Shown here in pieces: positions 23,950-31,640 of a stretch of DNA of 33,916 nucleotides; within the stretch, counting starts at the first letter, position 1; each line of letters opens with the position of its first letter. The translations under genes were made by a program, and so were the position numbers. The notes beneath the pieces are model-generated. The model worked only from the letters and a program-made list of their open reading frames with translations. It ran no database searches and was not told where the DNA came from. The stretch covers positions 1 to 33,916 of the forward strand of contig CAZNRY010000019.1 in NCBI GenBank assembly GCA_964575675.1, read 5' to 3'. The stretch comes from CAZNRY01 sp964575675 (GTDB taxonomy: Bacteria; Eisenbacteria; RBG-16-71-46; CAIMUX01; VGJL01).

Positions 23950-25056
23950 ATGCGATACCATCTCGCGAGTGAATCAGTCACAGAAGGACATCCCGACAAG
24001 GTCTGCGATTTCATCGCCGACTCGCTTCTCGACGCCCACATTGCCCAGGACCCGAAGTCGCGCGTGGCGTGCGAGGTCCTCTGCAAGAACGATCTCGTCG
24101 TTCTGGCGGGCGAGATAACATCCAGCGCCAAGGTCGACCACGATGCGGTCGCGCGGGCCGCGATCGCGGAGGTTGGTTACTTCGATCCCGCCGAGCCGTT
24201 CCATGCAGCCGGTGTGCGGGTCCAGCAGGTCATCACGAAGCAGGCCTCCGAGATCGCCTTCGGCGTCGACGCCGCGACGAATCCGACGGGCGAACAGGGC
24301 GCGGGCGACCAGGGGATCATGTTTGGATACGCAACCGCCGAGACTCCCGAGCTGATGCCCCTGCCGATCGTTCTTGCCCACCGGCTTGCTCGTGCGCTCG
24401 CCGATGACCGCCGCGGCGGCCGCCACCCCTGGCTCCGTCCGGACGGCAAGACGCAGGTCTCTGTCGAATACGACGAGAACGGTCCGGTCCGGGTCTCGAG
24501 TGTGCTCGTGTCGACCCAGCACGGCCCCGAGATCGATCAGGCCGCAATCCGGGACTATGTGATCGGGGACCTTTCGCCGCGCGCCTTGGTCGGCTGGAAC
24601 ACGGCCGAGATCGCATTCAAGGTCAACCCCGCCGGGAGCTGGCGCGAGGGGGGGCCGGGGACCGATTGCGGCGTCACGGGACGGAAGATCATCGTCGACA
24701 CCTATGGGGGCGCGGCTCACCACGGCGGGGGAGCCTTCAGCGGCAAGGATCCATCGAAGGTCGACCGCAGCGCCGCGTACTTCAGTCGGTACGTCGCGCG
24801 CCAGATCGTCAAGGAGGGTCTCGCGCGGCGCGCCGAGATCCAGGTCTCCTACGCGATCGGAGATCCGCGGCCCTTCTCGATCAAGGTGGAGACCTACGGA
24901 ACCGGAGATCCGCGGGCCGCGCGCGATTTCGTGAAGGACCGGTTCGATTTCCGTCCGGCCGAGATCATCCGGCGCCTCGATCTCCTGCGGCCGATCTACC
25001 GTCAGACGACGAACTACGGACACCTGGGGAAGCCCGGACTTCCCTGGGAAGCCTGA
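23950..25056 (+). CDS. metK: S-adenosylmethionine synthetase
   Basis: The enzyme makes S-adenosylmethionine from ATP and methionine in the cytoplasm. The 368-residue product is slightly shorter than the roughly 384-residue E. coli enzyme. Key signatures are present: TEGHPDKVCD near the N-terminus (H14), the GAGDQGIMFGYA methionine/ATP loop, TGRKIIVDTYGG, and the glycine-rich P-loop-like GGGAFSGKDPSKVDRS. SYAIGDPRPFSIKVETYGTG marks the C-terminal domain. ATG 23950 gives the canonical start; the frame extends to 23701 without conserved sequence. The decarboxylase gene follows after 72 bp on the same strand and may be co-transcribed. Proximity to the msr genes gives a methionine theme, but the genes are divergent, so this may be chance. 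Confidence 0.97.
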   Translation: MRYHLASESVTEGHPDKVCDFIADSLLDAHIAQDPKSRVACEVLCKNDLVVLAGEITSSAKVDHDAVARAAIAEVGYFDPAEPFHAAGVRVQQVITKQASEIAFGVDAATNPTGEQGAGDQGIMFGYATAETPELMPLPIVLAHRLARALADDRRGGRHPWLRPDGKTQVSVEYDENGPVRVSSVLVSTQHGPEIDQAAIRDYVIGDLSPRALVGWNTAEIAFKVNPAGSWREGGPGTDCGVTGRKIIVDTYGGAAHHGGGAFSGKDPSKVDRSAAYFSRYVARQIVKEGLARRAEIQVSYAIGDPRPFSIKVETYGTGDPRAARDFVKDRFDFRPAEIIRRLDLLRPIYRQTTNYGHLGKPGLPWEA

Positions 25057-25128
25057 GGTTCGTCTACGGGATGCGGAGATTCGACCCGGGCAGGCGCGGA
25101 GCCGCCCGGCGGGGGGAGCGAAGGGACT

Positions 25129-26595
25129 ATGTCACGCGGTCGGTCCGATGAAGCGGGGGGCGGCCGGAACTACCACATGAGCGGCGACGAGTTCCGGCGC
25201 CATGGCCGGGCCGTAATCGACTGGATCGCCGACTACTACGACCGGATCGAGTCTCTTCCTGTCCAGTCGAGGGTTTCGCCGGGCGAGATACGGTCCGCCC
25301 TGCCCGTCGATCCCCCCCCGGAAGGGGAATCGTTCGAGGCCATCTTGCGCGACGTGGAACGGTTGATCCTGCCCGGGATCACCCACTGGCAGTCCCCGAA
25401 CTTCTTCGCCTACTTCCCGGCCAACGCATCGGGCCCGGCGATCCTGGGCGATCTGCTCTCCTCCGGGCTCGGCGTTCAGGGGATGCTCTGGGCGACGAGT
25501 CCCGCGTGCACTGAGCTCGAGACCCACGTCCTGGACTGGCTTGCGCAGATGCTCGCCCTGCCGGAGAGATTCAAGTCGAGCTCGACCGGGGGCGGGGTGA
25601 TCCAGGACACGGCATCGAGCGCCTCTCTGTGCGCCGTCCTCGCCGCGCGCGAGCGCGCGACAGCCTACGCGAGCAACGCGCGGGGTTGCGACGGGCGGCT
25701 CACCGCCTACGCATCGACCCAGGCCCACTCGTCGATCGAGAAGGCGGTCAAGATCGCCGGTATCGGCCGGGACAACCTGCGGCTCGTCCCCGTCGACGAC
25801 CTTTACGCCATGAGGGCCGATGCGCTCGCAGAACGGATCGCCGCGGACAGGCGGGCCGGACTCGTCCCGTTCTTCGTGGGGGCGACGATCGGAACGACAT
25901 CCTCCAATGCGATCGATCCCCTCCCCGCGATCGGCCGGGTCTGCCGCGAACATGGAATCTGGCTGCACGTGGACGCGGCGATGTCCGGAACCGCGGCCCT
26001 GTGCCCCGAGTTCCGATGGATCCAGGAGGGCTTGGATCTCGCCGACAGCTACTGCGCGAATCCGCACAAGTGGATGTTCACGAACTTCGATTGCGACTGC
26101 TTCTATGTCGCCGATCGGGCCGCGCTGATCCACACGTTGAGCATCCTCCCCGAGTACCTTCGAAACCGCGCGACCGAATCGGGCGCCGTGATCGACTACC
26201 GCGATTGGCATGTTCCGCTCGGGCGGCGTTTTCGGGCGCTGAAGCTTTGGTTCGTGATCCGCCACTACGGGGTGGAAGGCTTGGCGCATCACATCCGGGA
26301 ACACGTCCGGATCGCACAGGAGTTTGCGTCATGGGTCAAAGAGGATCCCCGGTTCGAGCTGGTTGTGCCGCCTCCGCTCAATCTGGTCTGCTTCCGCCAT
26401 CGGGGAGGGGATGAACTCAATCAAGAGCTCATGGACCGGCTGAATCGAGGCGGCGAGCTCTACCTCACGCACACCCGGCTCGGCGACCGGCTCGTGCTCC
26501 GGTTCAGCGTGGGGCAAACCCATACCGAGGAACGCCACGTGGCGCGCGCCTGGCAGCGGATCCGCGAGACAGCCCGGGCGCTCGAAACCGCGTAG
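25129..26595 (+). CDS. Aromatic-L-amino-acid decarboxylase-type PLP enzyme (group II)
   Basis: A 488-residue cytoplasmic enzyme close in pattern to animal and plant aromatic amino acid decarboxylases. Examples are the N-terminal FRRHGRAVIDWIADYY segment, then PGITHWQSPNFFAYFPAN, SPACTELE, and DYRDWHVPLGRRFRALKLW. PLP residues are in place: H200 (AHSSIEKA), which stacks on the ring, D282 (HVDAAMSG) and Schiff-base K314 (NPHKW). Y343 in the PEYLRN loop corresponds to the Tyr that protonates the quinonoid in true decarboxylases and is replaced in the aldehyde synthases. So I expect CO2 release from Tyr, Trp, Phe or DOPA to give an amine; the preferred substrate cannot be read. ATG 25129 has AAGGGA just upstream; Met17 (25177) is an alternative start. 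The gene ends 11 bp from a convergent gene. Confidence 0.9.
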   Translation: MSRGRSDEAGGGRNYHMSGDEFRRHGRAVIDWIADYYDRIESLPVQSRVSPGEIRSALPVDPPPEGESFEAILRDVERLILPGITHWQSPNFFAYFPANASGPAILGDLLSSGLGVQGMLWATSPACTELETHVLDWLAQMLALPERFKSSSTGGGVIQDTASSASLCAVLAARERATAYASNARGCDGRLTAYASTQAHSSIEKAVKIAGIGRDNLRLVPVDDLYAMRADALAERIAADRRAGLVPFFVGATIGTTSSNAIDPLPAIGRVCREHGIWLHVDAAMSGTAALCPEFRWIQEGLDLADSYCANPHKWMFTNFDCDCFYVADRAALIHTLSILPEYLRNRATESGAVIDYRDWHVPLGRRFRALKLWFVIRHYGVEGLAHHIREHVRIAQEFASWVKEDPRFELVVPPPLNLVCFRHRGGDELNQELMDRLNRGGELYLTHTRLGDRLVLRFSVGQTHTEERHVARAWQRIRETARALETA

Positions 26596-26610
26596 GCGCG
26601 CCGGCGCTAC
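26592..26610. repeat. Small hairpin containing both stop codons of two convergent genes
   Basis: GTAG(G)CGC (26592-26599) pairs with GCGCTAC (26604-26610) around a 4-nt loop, with one bulged G. The left arm contains the TAG of the decarboxylase and the right arm contains the TAG (cta on the plus strand) of the minus-strand gene. It may help end both transcripts, but it lacks T-runs on either side. Confidence 0.35.
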
Positions 26611-28409
26611 CTCGGGTTCGTGGATGCGGAATCGGGGTTCTGCCTGGCCAGCGCTTCCTCGATGAACTGGACGAACCTCGGGGGCGGCTGGAAACCCGCG
26701 ATCCTGCTCGAATCGACGTCAGCCATCGCCTTCGCGTACTCCCCGAGCTGGGAATGGGCGATCGCCCGGTTGCTGAACGTGTCGCCGTGGCGGTCGATGC
26801 GAATCGACTGCGAGAAGTCATCGATCGCAGCCTGGAACAGCTCGCTCGGATCCATGTCGGCGGGCGCGGTGCCCTGCGACTGGCGCTGCTTGAACCGCAG
26901 CCCCAGGTTCAGGTAGGTCGTCCCGCGGTTGTAGTAGGTGATCCCCGAGTCGGGCTTCAGCCCCAGCGCGGCTGTGTGGCTCTCGACGGCCCCCTGGAAG
27001 TTCCCGATTCGCGCATAGGCGATCCCGAGCACATCGTGAGCCCGCCAGTTTCCGGGACGCTTCTCAATCGTGTCCTTCCAGATCGAGATCTCGGTGCGGT
27101 AATCCCGGTTGCGCAGGTGCGTGATCGTGCCGAAAGCGACGGCGATCAGCGCGGCCGCGATCAGGATCCGCGAGACCGCGACGTCGATTCCCCGCCGAAC
27201 TTCCGCTCGAGATGCGCCCTCGTCGTGCGGCGCCCCAACCGCTTCGCCCGGCCGGCGGCGCATCAATAGCGCGTATGCGCCTATGACGAGGAGCGTCAGC
27301 ACGGAGGCGAGGGGGAGGTACATCCGGTGCTCGAATGCCGCGTCGCGGATCGGCACGACGCTCGAGGTGGGCGCGAGGATCAGGAAGAACGCCGCGCCGA
27401 GGAAACCGAGCTTCGCATTGCGGCCCATGGCCCATACCGTGAGCCCCAAGAGAACGAATACCGCTATGGCGGGGAGGACGACCCCGGATGCCCGAGCGAC
27501 GATCGGCCAATCGTAGTCGAGAACGAGCGGCGACGGCCAGACGGCCAGGCGCAGATAATAGAGGATCACGCCGAACTGGGTTCCCGCGTATTCCCACCAC
27601 TTGGCGGTCATCCCGAACCCAACCGTTCCCCCCCGCGAGGCCGTGGAGGCCATCGCGATGGCGAGGATGATCCACGTGGCCCCAAGGCCGGCGTAGAGGA
27701 GTCCCCGCCTGCGGAATGCGTCGCTCCACGATCCAGAGAGGAAGATGCGGTCATAGAGCAGGACCACGATCGGCGCGGTGGCCATGGCCTCCTTCGTTCC
27801 CATGCCGAGCGCGCACGATCCGACGGCGCAGAGGGTCCACCGGAGATGCTGGTCGGACTGAGCGGCCCGGATCACGCAGTACAGGGTCAGGAGGTAGAAG
27901 AGCCCCATCAGCGATTCCGCCCTCTGGATGATGTAGGTCACCGATCCGGTTTGGATCGGATGGAGCGCCCAGAGGAGCGAGATCGTGAATGCGAGGGGGA
28001 CCGAAGCGCGCCCGTAACGGGGGGCGAGGGACGGCAGCTCCAGCGTTCTCCGGAAGATTCCGAACAGCGTCAGCGCGGCCAGAATGTGGAGGGCGATGTT
28101 GAGGATGTGATAGCCGTGCACGCGGAGGCCGTCGACCGCGTAGTTGACCGCCAACGAGAGATTCAGGATCGGTCTGCCCGCAATCGTGCTCTGGCGCGGC
28201 GGAGAAAGAACCGTATCCAGCCGCTCGATGTTCCTGATGCTCGGGTTCTCGGGGATCGATTCCAGGTCATCGAAAACGAAGGCGCCCGGAAGGCTGTTCG
28301 CATAGGCGAGCAGGACGGCGATGCACAGGATCACCTTGGCCGCGGTGGCGCTTGCCCACCAAGGGGAGCGGGACACTGAGATCGCAGACTCGGGTGCAGT
28401 TTCGTTCAT
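26607..28409 (-). CDS. Polytopic GT-C-like membrane protein with C-terminal TPR repeats
   Basis: A 600-residue protein. After a first membrane helix (about 25-40) comes AFVFDDLESIPENPSIRN, where the D47-D48 pair sits in the first outside loop as in GT-C lipid-linked sugar transferases. Several further membrane segments follow, up to about residue 430, with segments such as NYAVDGLRVHGYHILNIALH and LYYLRLAVWPSPLVLDYDWP. Residues about 449-585 are tetratricopeptide repeats (AHDVLGIAYARIGNFQGAVESH..., YYNRGTTYLNLG, FSNRAIAHSQLGEYAKAMAD). This order resembles eukaryotic TMTC proteins, which are O-mannosyltransferases, and many uncharacterised bacterial relatives. Glycosylation of exported proteins is a reasonable inference but unproven. 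ATG 28409 has GGGGGAGG 8 nt upstream; the frame open to 28544 is not used. Confidence 0.8.
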   Translation of the reverse strand: MNETAPESAISVSRSPWWASATAAKVILCIAVLLAYANSLPGAFVFDDLESIPENPSIRNIERLDTVLSPPRQSTIAGRPILNLSLAVNYAVDGLRVHGYHILNIALHILAALTLFGIFRRTLELPSLAPRYGRASVPLAFTISLLWALHPIQTGSVTYIIQRAESLMGLFYLLTLYCVIRAAQSDQHLRWTLCAVGSCALGMGTKEAMATAPIVVLLYDRIFLSGSWSDAFRRRGLLYAGLGATWIILAIAMASTASRGGTVGFGMTAKWWEYAGTQFGVILYYLRLAVWPSPLVLDYDWPIVARASGVVLPAIAVFVLLGLTVWAMGRNAKLGFLGAAFFLILAPTSSVVPIRDAAFEHRMYLPLASVLTLLVIGAYALLMRRRPGEAVGAPHDEGASRAEVRRGIDVAVSRILIAAALIAVAFGTITHLRNRDYRTEISIWKDTIEKRPGNWRAHDVLGIAYARIGNFQGAVESHTAALGLKPDSGITYYNRGTTYLNLGLRFKQRQSQGTAPADMDPSELFQAAIDDFSQSIRIDRHGDTFSNRAIAHSQLGEYAKAMADVDSSRIAGFQPPPRFVQFIEEALARQNPDSASTNPR

Positions 28410-28662
28410 GACGCTTTCCTCCCCCGCCTTTCGGGACACGCGTGGCCGAGCATAGATGAGCGGGGGGAGAGAATGCCATACCGAGCGTCTCCAGGTCATT
28501 AGGCCGGGTAGCCGGGGTCGGTACGGAACAGGAGTCCAACTCATGGGTTCTCAGCGGGAACCATCGTGGCGTACCCTGTCCTGTCCGCGGCGCGCCCCGT
28601 GGGCAGGTCCACAGATCGCTCGAATCCGGCGAGGGCCGGATGACCGGGGAAGGGGACAAACC
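28410..28662. promoter_or_regulatory. Divergent region between the GT-C/TPR gene and msrA
   Basis: This 253-bp gap separates two divergent genes. The msrA reading frame stays open through it to 28456, but that part is not MsrA-like. GGGGAAGGGG at about 28646-28655 is the ribosome binding site of the GTG at 28663. I see no convincing promoter hexamers or RNA structure. Confidence 0.3.
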
Positions 28663-29316
28663 GTGCGGACCGTTCCTTGGCTCGTCGGGTTCTTGATCTG
28701 CTTCTCGGGGGTCGCGGCACGGGGAGGGGAGAATGCCATGACCGCGCCCGCCAACGCGGCACCCGCCGCTCCCGGCGATTCCATCGAGACCATGACACTC
28801 GGGGGAGGTTGCTTCTGGTGCCTCGAGGCGATCTTCCTCCAGGTGAAGGGGGTTCGTTCCGTCGAGTCCGGCTACTCCGGCGGAAACGACCCGGACCCCA
28901 GCTACCAGGAAGTCTGCGCGGGAACCACGGGACACGCCGAGGCCGTGCAGGTCGCCTTCGATCCGAAAACCGTGAGCCTCCACGACATCCTCTCGATCTT
29001 CTTCACCGTGCACGAGCCGACGACGCCGAATCGCCAGGGGGCCGACATCGGCAGCCAGTACCGCTCGGCGATCTTCTATCGGGACGAGGTCCAGAAGGCG
29101 GTTGCAGACTCGGTGATGAAGGAAATCGGGGACGAAAAGATTTGGGGTGGGCCGATCGTGACGCAGCTCGTTCCCTTTGGGGTGTTCTATAAGGCCGAGG
29201 GGTACCACGAACGGTACTACGAGCGGAACCCGGAGCAGGGATACTGCAGGGTCGTCATCGAGCCGAAGGTGCGAAAGTTTCGGGAGAAGTTCAAGGACAA
29301 GCTGGTCGGCCCCTAG
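28663..29316 (+). CDS. msrA: Peptide methionine-S-sulfoxide reductase MsrA, probably exported
   Basis: MsrA reduces the S-epimer of methionine sulfoxide with a thiol mechanism. From the GTG at 28663 the product is 217 residues. A hydrophobic segment (residues 4-19, ending VAA) looks like a signal peptide, followed by an Ala/Pro linker. The catalytic domain begins with GGGCFWC (C50 nucleophile) and continues with SGYSGGNDPDPSYQEVCAGTTGHAEAVQV and QYRSAIFY. The C-terminal Cys in EQGYCRVVIEPK is the likely resolving residue. GGGGAAGGGG lies 7 nt before this GTG. A second ATG at 28738 (Met26), with its own GGGGAG, would give a 192-residue cytoplasmic form, so localisation depends on the start. 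The nearby periplasmic MsrPQ fits an exported enzyme. There is no fused or adjacent msrB. Confidence 0.92.
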   Translation: MRTVPWLVGFLICFSGVAARGGENAMTAPANAAPAAPGDSIETMTLGGGCFWCLEAIFLQVKGVRSVESGYSGGNDPDPSYQEVCAGTTGHAEAVQVAFDPKTVSLHDILSIFFTVHEPTTPNRQGADIGSQYRSAIFYRDEVQKAVADSVMKEIGDEKIWGGPIVTQLVPFGVFYKAEGYHERYYERNPEQGYCRVVIEPKVRKFREKFKDKLVGP

Positions 29317-29629
29317 ACGCGGCTGCGCGATTCGGCGATTCGTATGACCCGCAGGAACGCAGGCGCCGGCGCACGGTCTTGCGATTCGTGCGGCCCGCGA
29401 GGGCGTGCGGCCATGCCGTTCCTTCACATTCCTGGTCCATTAGATTCGCTCCATCGCCCGCTTGTCATCAAGAAGCACTCCGTATTGTGCCTTTCTGAAC
29501 TTGCCCATTGACACAGCTTCTAGACCCTCCCCATACTGACCCGTTCGGGGACTGATGCTGGTCTCACGCCGATCCGGCGGACCTCTCACTCGGACTCCCG
29601 CACGAAAACGGGCTTGGAGCATGTGAACC
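29317..29629. other. 313-bp intergenic region before the ATP synthase operon
   Basis: I find no gene here. The first part holds three copies of the octamer GCGATTCG (29327-29334, 29335-29342 and 29381-29388), two of them back to back. The middle is less GC-rich than the surroundings and contains the likely atp promoter (29508-29537). A 60-codon open frame on the minus strand has no gene-like features. No terminator with a T-run is visible behind msrA. Confidence 0.5.
29508..29537 (+). promoter_or_regulatory. Probable sigma70-type promoter of the atp operon
   Basis: A perfect TTGACA (29508-29513) is followed after 18 nt by CATACT (29532-29537), a 4/6 match to TATAAT. It lies about 90 bp before the first atp start codon in a locally AT-richer stretch, which is where an operon promoter is expected. 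Confidence 0.5.
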
Positions 29630-29884
29630 GTGCCGGAAAACCGGAAGGGCTACCGAGGGGAGCCGCCGCGCAGCTACTACGGCACGGTGATGATGTTGGC
29701 CTCGATCCCCTTCACCCTGGGAGTCGCGCCGGTCATCGGGTGGTGGCTCGGGCGGCTCGCGGACCGCAAGCTCGGCACGGATTGGGTGTTTCAGGTCGTT
29801 GGTCTCGTGCTGGGGCTCGCGGCGGCGGGGCGAGAGACCTATCTCCTGATCCGCCGTGTTCAGAAGGATCTCGACAGGCAATGA
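29630..29884 (+). CDS. atpZ: AtpZ/AtpI-type small membrane protein of the ATP synthase operon
   Basis: An 84-residue protein with two membrane helices (about 17-43 and 50-70). They are joined by the conserved GWWLGRLADRKLGTDWVFQVVG segment typical of the F0F1-ATPase-associated AtpZ/AtpI family. Members help c-ring assembly and have been linked to Mg/Ca uptake. It is the first gene of the atp operon, and its stop overlaps the next start as ATGA (29881-29884). The start is GTG at 29630, with a GGAG about 10 nt upstream. The symbol follows family and position; some annotators would call it atpI. Confidence 0.8.
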   Translation: MPENRKGYRGEPPRSYYGTVMMLASIPFTLGVAPVIGWWLGRLADRKLGTDWVFQVVGLVLGLAAAGRETYLLIRRVQKDLDRQ

Positions 29885-30369
29885 CGGCAGCGGACGCTGC
29901 AAGGGAGGACGGGGTGGTGGCAGGGGAAGGGGCGGCCCGCTGGCTGGACCTTGGACCCACCTTCGTCCGCAGGGTGCTGATCACGACCGGTTGGGTCGGC
30001 GCGCTTGCATCCATCTGCATCGCCGTCTATCTCGGGCTTCCCCATGCCGCCGCCTGGACTGCCGGCGTCGCGCTGGGGGTTGCTGAGATCTTCCTCCTCG
30101 ATGCCTTGATCCGCGAAGCGATCGGCGCGCGGCGTCGATCGGTGCTGGCCGTCTACGCGGTCCTGAAGTTCGCCGGCATCTACGCCGTGGGGGCGATCGG
30201 ACTCTTCGTCCTGCATCTCAAACCCTGGTATCTCCTGTCCGGCTTCACGCTTTTCCTTGCGATCGCGCTGCTAAAAGTGCTCGGGAGGCTTCTCCTGAGC
30301 GCGCCCGCGCTGCAGAGGGAACGGAAGGGCCCCGGCGGGCATCTCTTGAAGAGCGGACCGCGGCCATGA
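29881..30369 (+). CDS. atpI: ATP synthase subunit I-like protein
   Basis: A 162-residue protein with about four hydrophobic helices (around residues 34-52, 57-76, 90-112 and 118-138), as in the ATP synthase I family. These proteins act as chaperones for c-ring assembly in the membrane. The N-terminal 25 residues and the tail are hydrophilic, with a basic, proline-containing C-terminus. It is translationally coupled on both sides: ATGA overlaps with atpZ (29881-29884) and atpB (30366-30369). Sequence conservation in this family is low, so the call rests mainly on position, size and topology. Confidence 0.75.
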   Translation: MTAADAAREDGVVAGEGAARWLDLGPTFVRRVLITTGWVGALASICIAVYLGLPHAAAWTAGVALGVAEIFLLDALIREAIGARRRSVLAVYAVLKFAGIYAVGAIGLFVLHLKPWYLLSGFTLFLAIALLKVLGRLLLSAPALQRERKGPGGHLLKSGPRP

Positions 30370-31343
30370 ATCGGCATCGGACAAATGAAGAACGCCCAGG
30401 CCGCCATGCCGCGACAGTGATCCGTTCGGCGACCCTTGCGTTCGCCATGCTGCTTTCGTTCGGGGTCGCCGCCGCGCAGGAGCACGCTCCGCGGCCGGTC
30501 GATGCCACCTCCCCCGCGGCCGGCTCGCACGTCGAAGCCGAGGGGCACGCGGAAGGCTCGGGCGGTCCGCCGATCGAGTTGCCCGACCTGCTCGAGTATC
30601 TGAAGGGGTTCTTCGGTAGCCATGGCGAGGCCCCGGCGAACTGGATCGACTTCCTCTTCGCTTGGCGCGGACCCTTCTTCGCGATCGTCCTCTTGCTGTT
30701 TCTCTCGACCCTGCTTCTGCGCGGGGCTGCAAAACAGGAGATGATCCCGGAACCGTTTCAGAACGCGGTGGAGTATGTCGTCGAGGCGTTCTACAACTTC
30801 ATCTACGGGATTCTCGGCCCCGCAGCGCGCGAGTTCACGCCTTTCCTTGGCACGCTCTTCCTCTACATCTGGTTCATGAATCTCTCGGGGCTGATCCCGC
30901 TCTTCAAGGCGCCGACCTCGCTCTTCGAGACGACGCTTTCGCTCGCGCTGGTCGTCTTCCTCTACGTCCAGATCACCGGATTCCGGAAGCTCGGCTTCGC
31001 GGGGTATTTCCACCACCTCGTCGGGTCGCCCCAGGATGTGATGGGCTGGGCGTTGGTTCCGCTCATGCTGCCGCTTCACGTCATCGGCGAGCTCGCGAAG
31101 CCCGTGAGTCTCTCGCTCCGACTCTTCGGCAACATCATGGGCGAGGACGTTTTGATCGCCGTTTTCACCGGCCTCGGCGTTCTGACCCTGTCGGCGATCG
31201 GCTCTCCGATCGGCATCCCGCTCGAGTTTCCATTCATCTTCCTGGGCCTTCTCCTCAGTACGATCCAGGCCCTCGTCTTCACGCTTCTTTCGACCATCTA
31301 CATCTCGCAGATGCTCCCGCACGAAGCGGAGCACGGACATTGA
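30366..31343 (+). CDS. atpB: F-type ATP synthase subunit a
   Basis: The 325-residue subunit a forms the proton half-channels against the c-ring. The essential stator arginine is R252 in SLSLRLFGN, and the C-terminal helices are conserved (PLEFPFIFLGLLLSTIQALVFTLLSTIYIS). Compared with the E. coli protein (about 271 residues) it has a longer N-terminus. A hydrophobic segment at about 18-37 ending in AAAQ looks like a cleavable signal peptide, followed by a His- and Glu-containing stretch of about 35 residues before the first core helix. Such extended, signal-bearing subunits a are known from several phyla, including Bacteroidetes. The start codon overlaps the stop of atpI as ATGA; I keep that start. 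Confidence 0.95.
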   Translation: MNRHRTNEERPGRHAATVIRSATLAFAMLLSFGVAAAQEHAPRPVDATSPAAGSHVEAEGHAEGSGGPPIELPDLLEYLKGFFGSHGEAPANWIDFLFAWRGPFFAIVLLLFLSTLLLRGAAKQEMIPEPFQNAVEYVVEAFYNFIYGILGPAAREFTPFLGTLFLYIWFMNLSGLIPLFKAPTSLFETTLSLALVVFLYVQITGFRKLGFAGYFHHLVGSPQDVMGWALVPLMLPLHVIGELAKPVSLSLRLFGNIMGEDVLIAVFTGLGVLTLSAIGSPIGIPLEFPFIFLGLLLSTIQALVFTLLSTIYISQMLPHEAEHGH

Positions 31344-31385
31344 ACGCACGCGGGTTCCATAATCCCCAAAGGGAGGTATCGCGGA

Positions 31386-31613
31386 ATGACCGGTAGTCTT
31401 CTTCACCTGGCTCTGCCGCTCGGTCTCGGCCTGGCGGCTTTCGGCTCGGCTCTCGGCCTCGGCAAGGCAGTCGGCAGCGCGATGGAGGCGATGGGTCGCC
31501 AGCCCGAGGCGGCGGGCAAGATCCAGGTCGGCATGGTGATCGGTTGCGCCTTCATCGAGGCGCTCACGATCTATGCGCTGGTCACCGTCTTCGTTCTCCA
31601 GGGAAAGCTCTAA
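31386..31613 (+). CDS. atpE: F-type ATP synthase subunit c
   Basis: A 75-residue hairpin of two membrane helices with the polar loop GRQPEAAGKIQ. The ion-carrying carboxylate is E59 in GCAFIEALTIYALV. It is followed by Ala-Leu rather than the Ser-Thr that sodium-binding c subunits carry after this Glu, so the ring is probably proton-driven; this is inference from one site. The helix-1 glycine pattern (GLGLAAFGSALGLGKAVGSA) is that of tight c-ring packing. AAAGGGAGG lies just upstream. It is spaced 42 bp from atpB and 27 bp from atpF. Confidence 0.97.
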   Translation: MTGSLLHLALPLGLGLAAFGSALGLGKAVGSAMEAMGRQPEAAGKIQVGMVIGCAFIEALTIYALVTVFVLQGKL

Positions 31614-31640
31614 CACTTAGCCCCGGGAGAGGGGAAACGA

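Noticed and set aside
23974..25023. 349-codon frame antisense to metK
   Set aside because: It is a shadow of a highly conserved housekeeping gene.
28466..28738. Direct repeat GAGAATGCCAT near the two ends of the msrA leader
   Set aside because: Only 11 bases are shared and one copy lies in coding sequence, so chance is sufficient.
29440..29622. 60-codon minus-strand frame before the atp operon
   Set aside because: It overlaps the likely atp promoter and has no ribosome binding site or gene-like composition.
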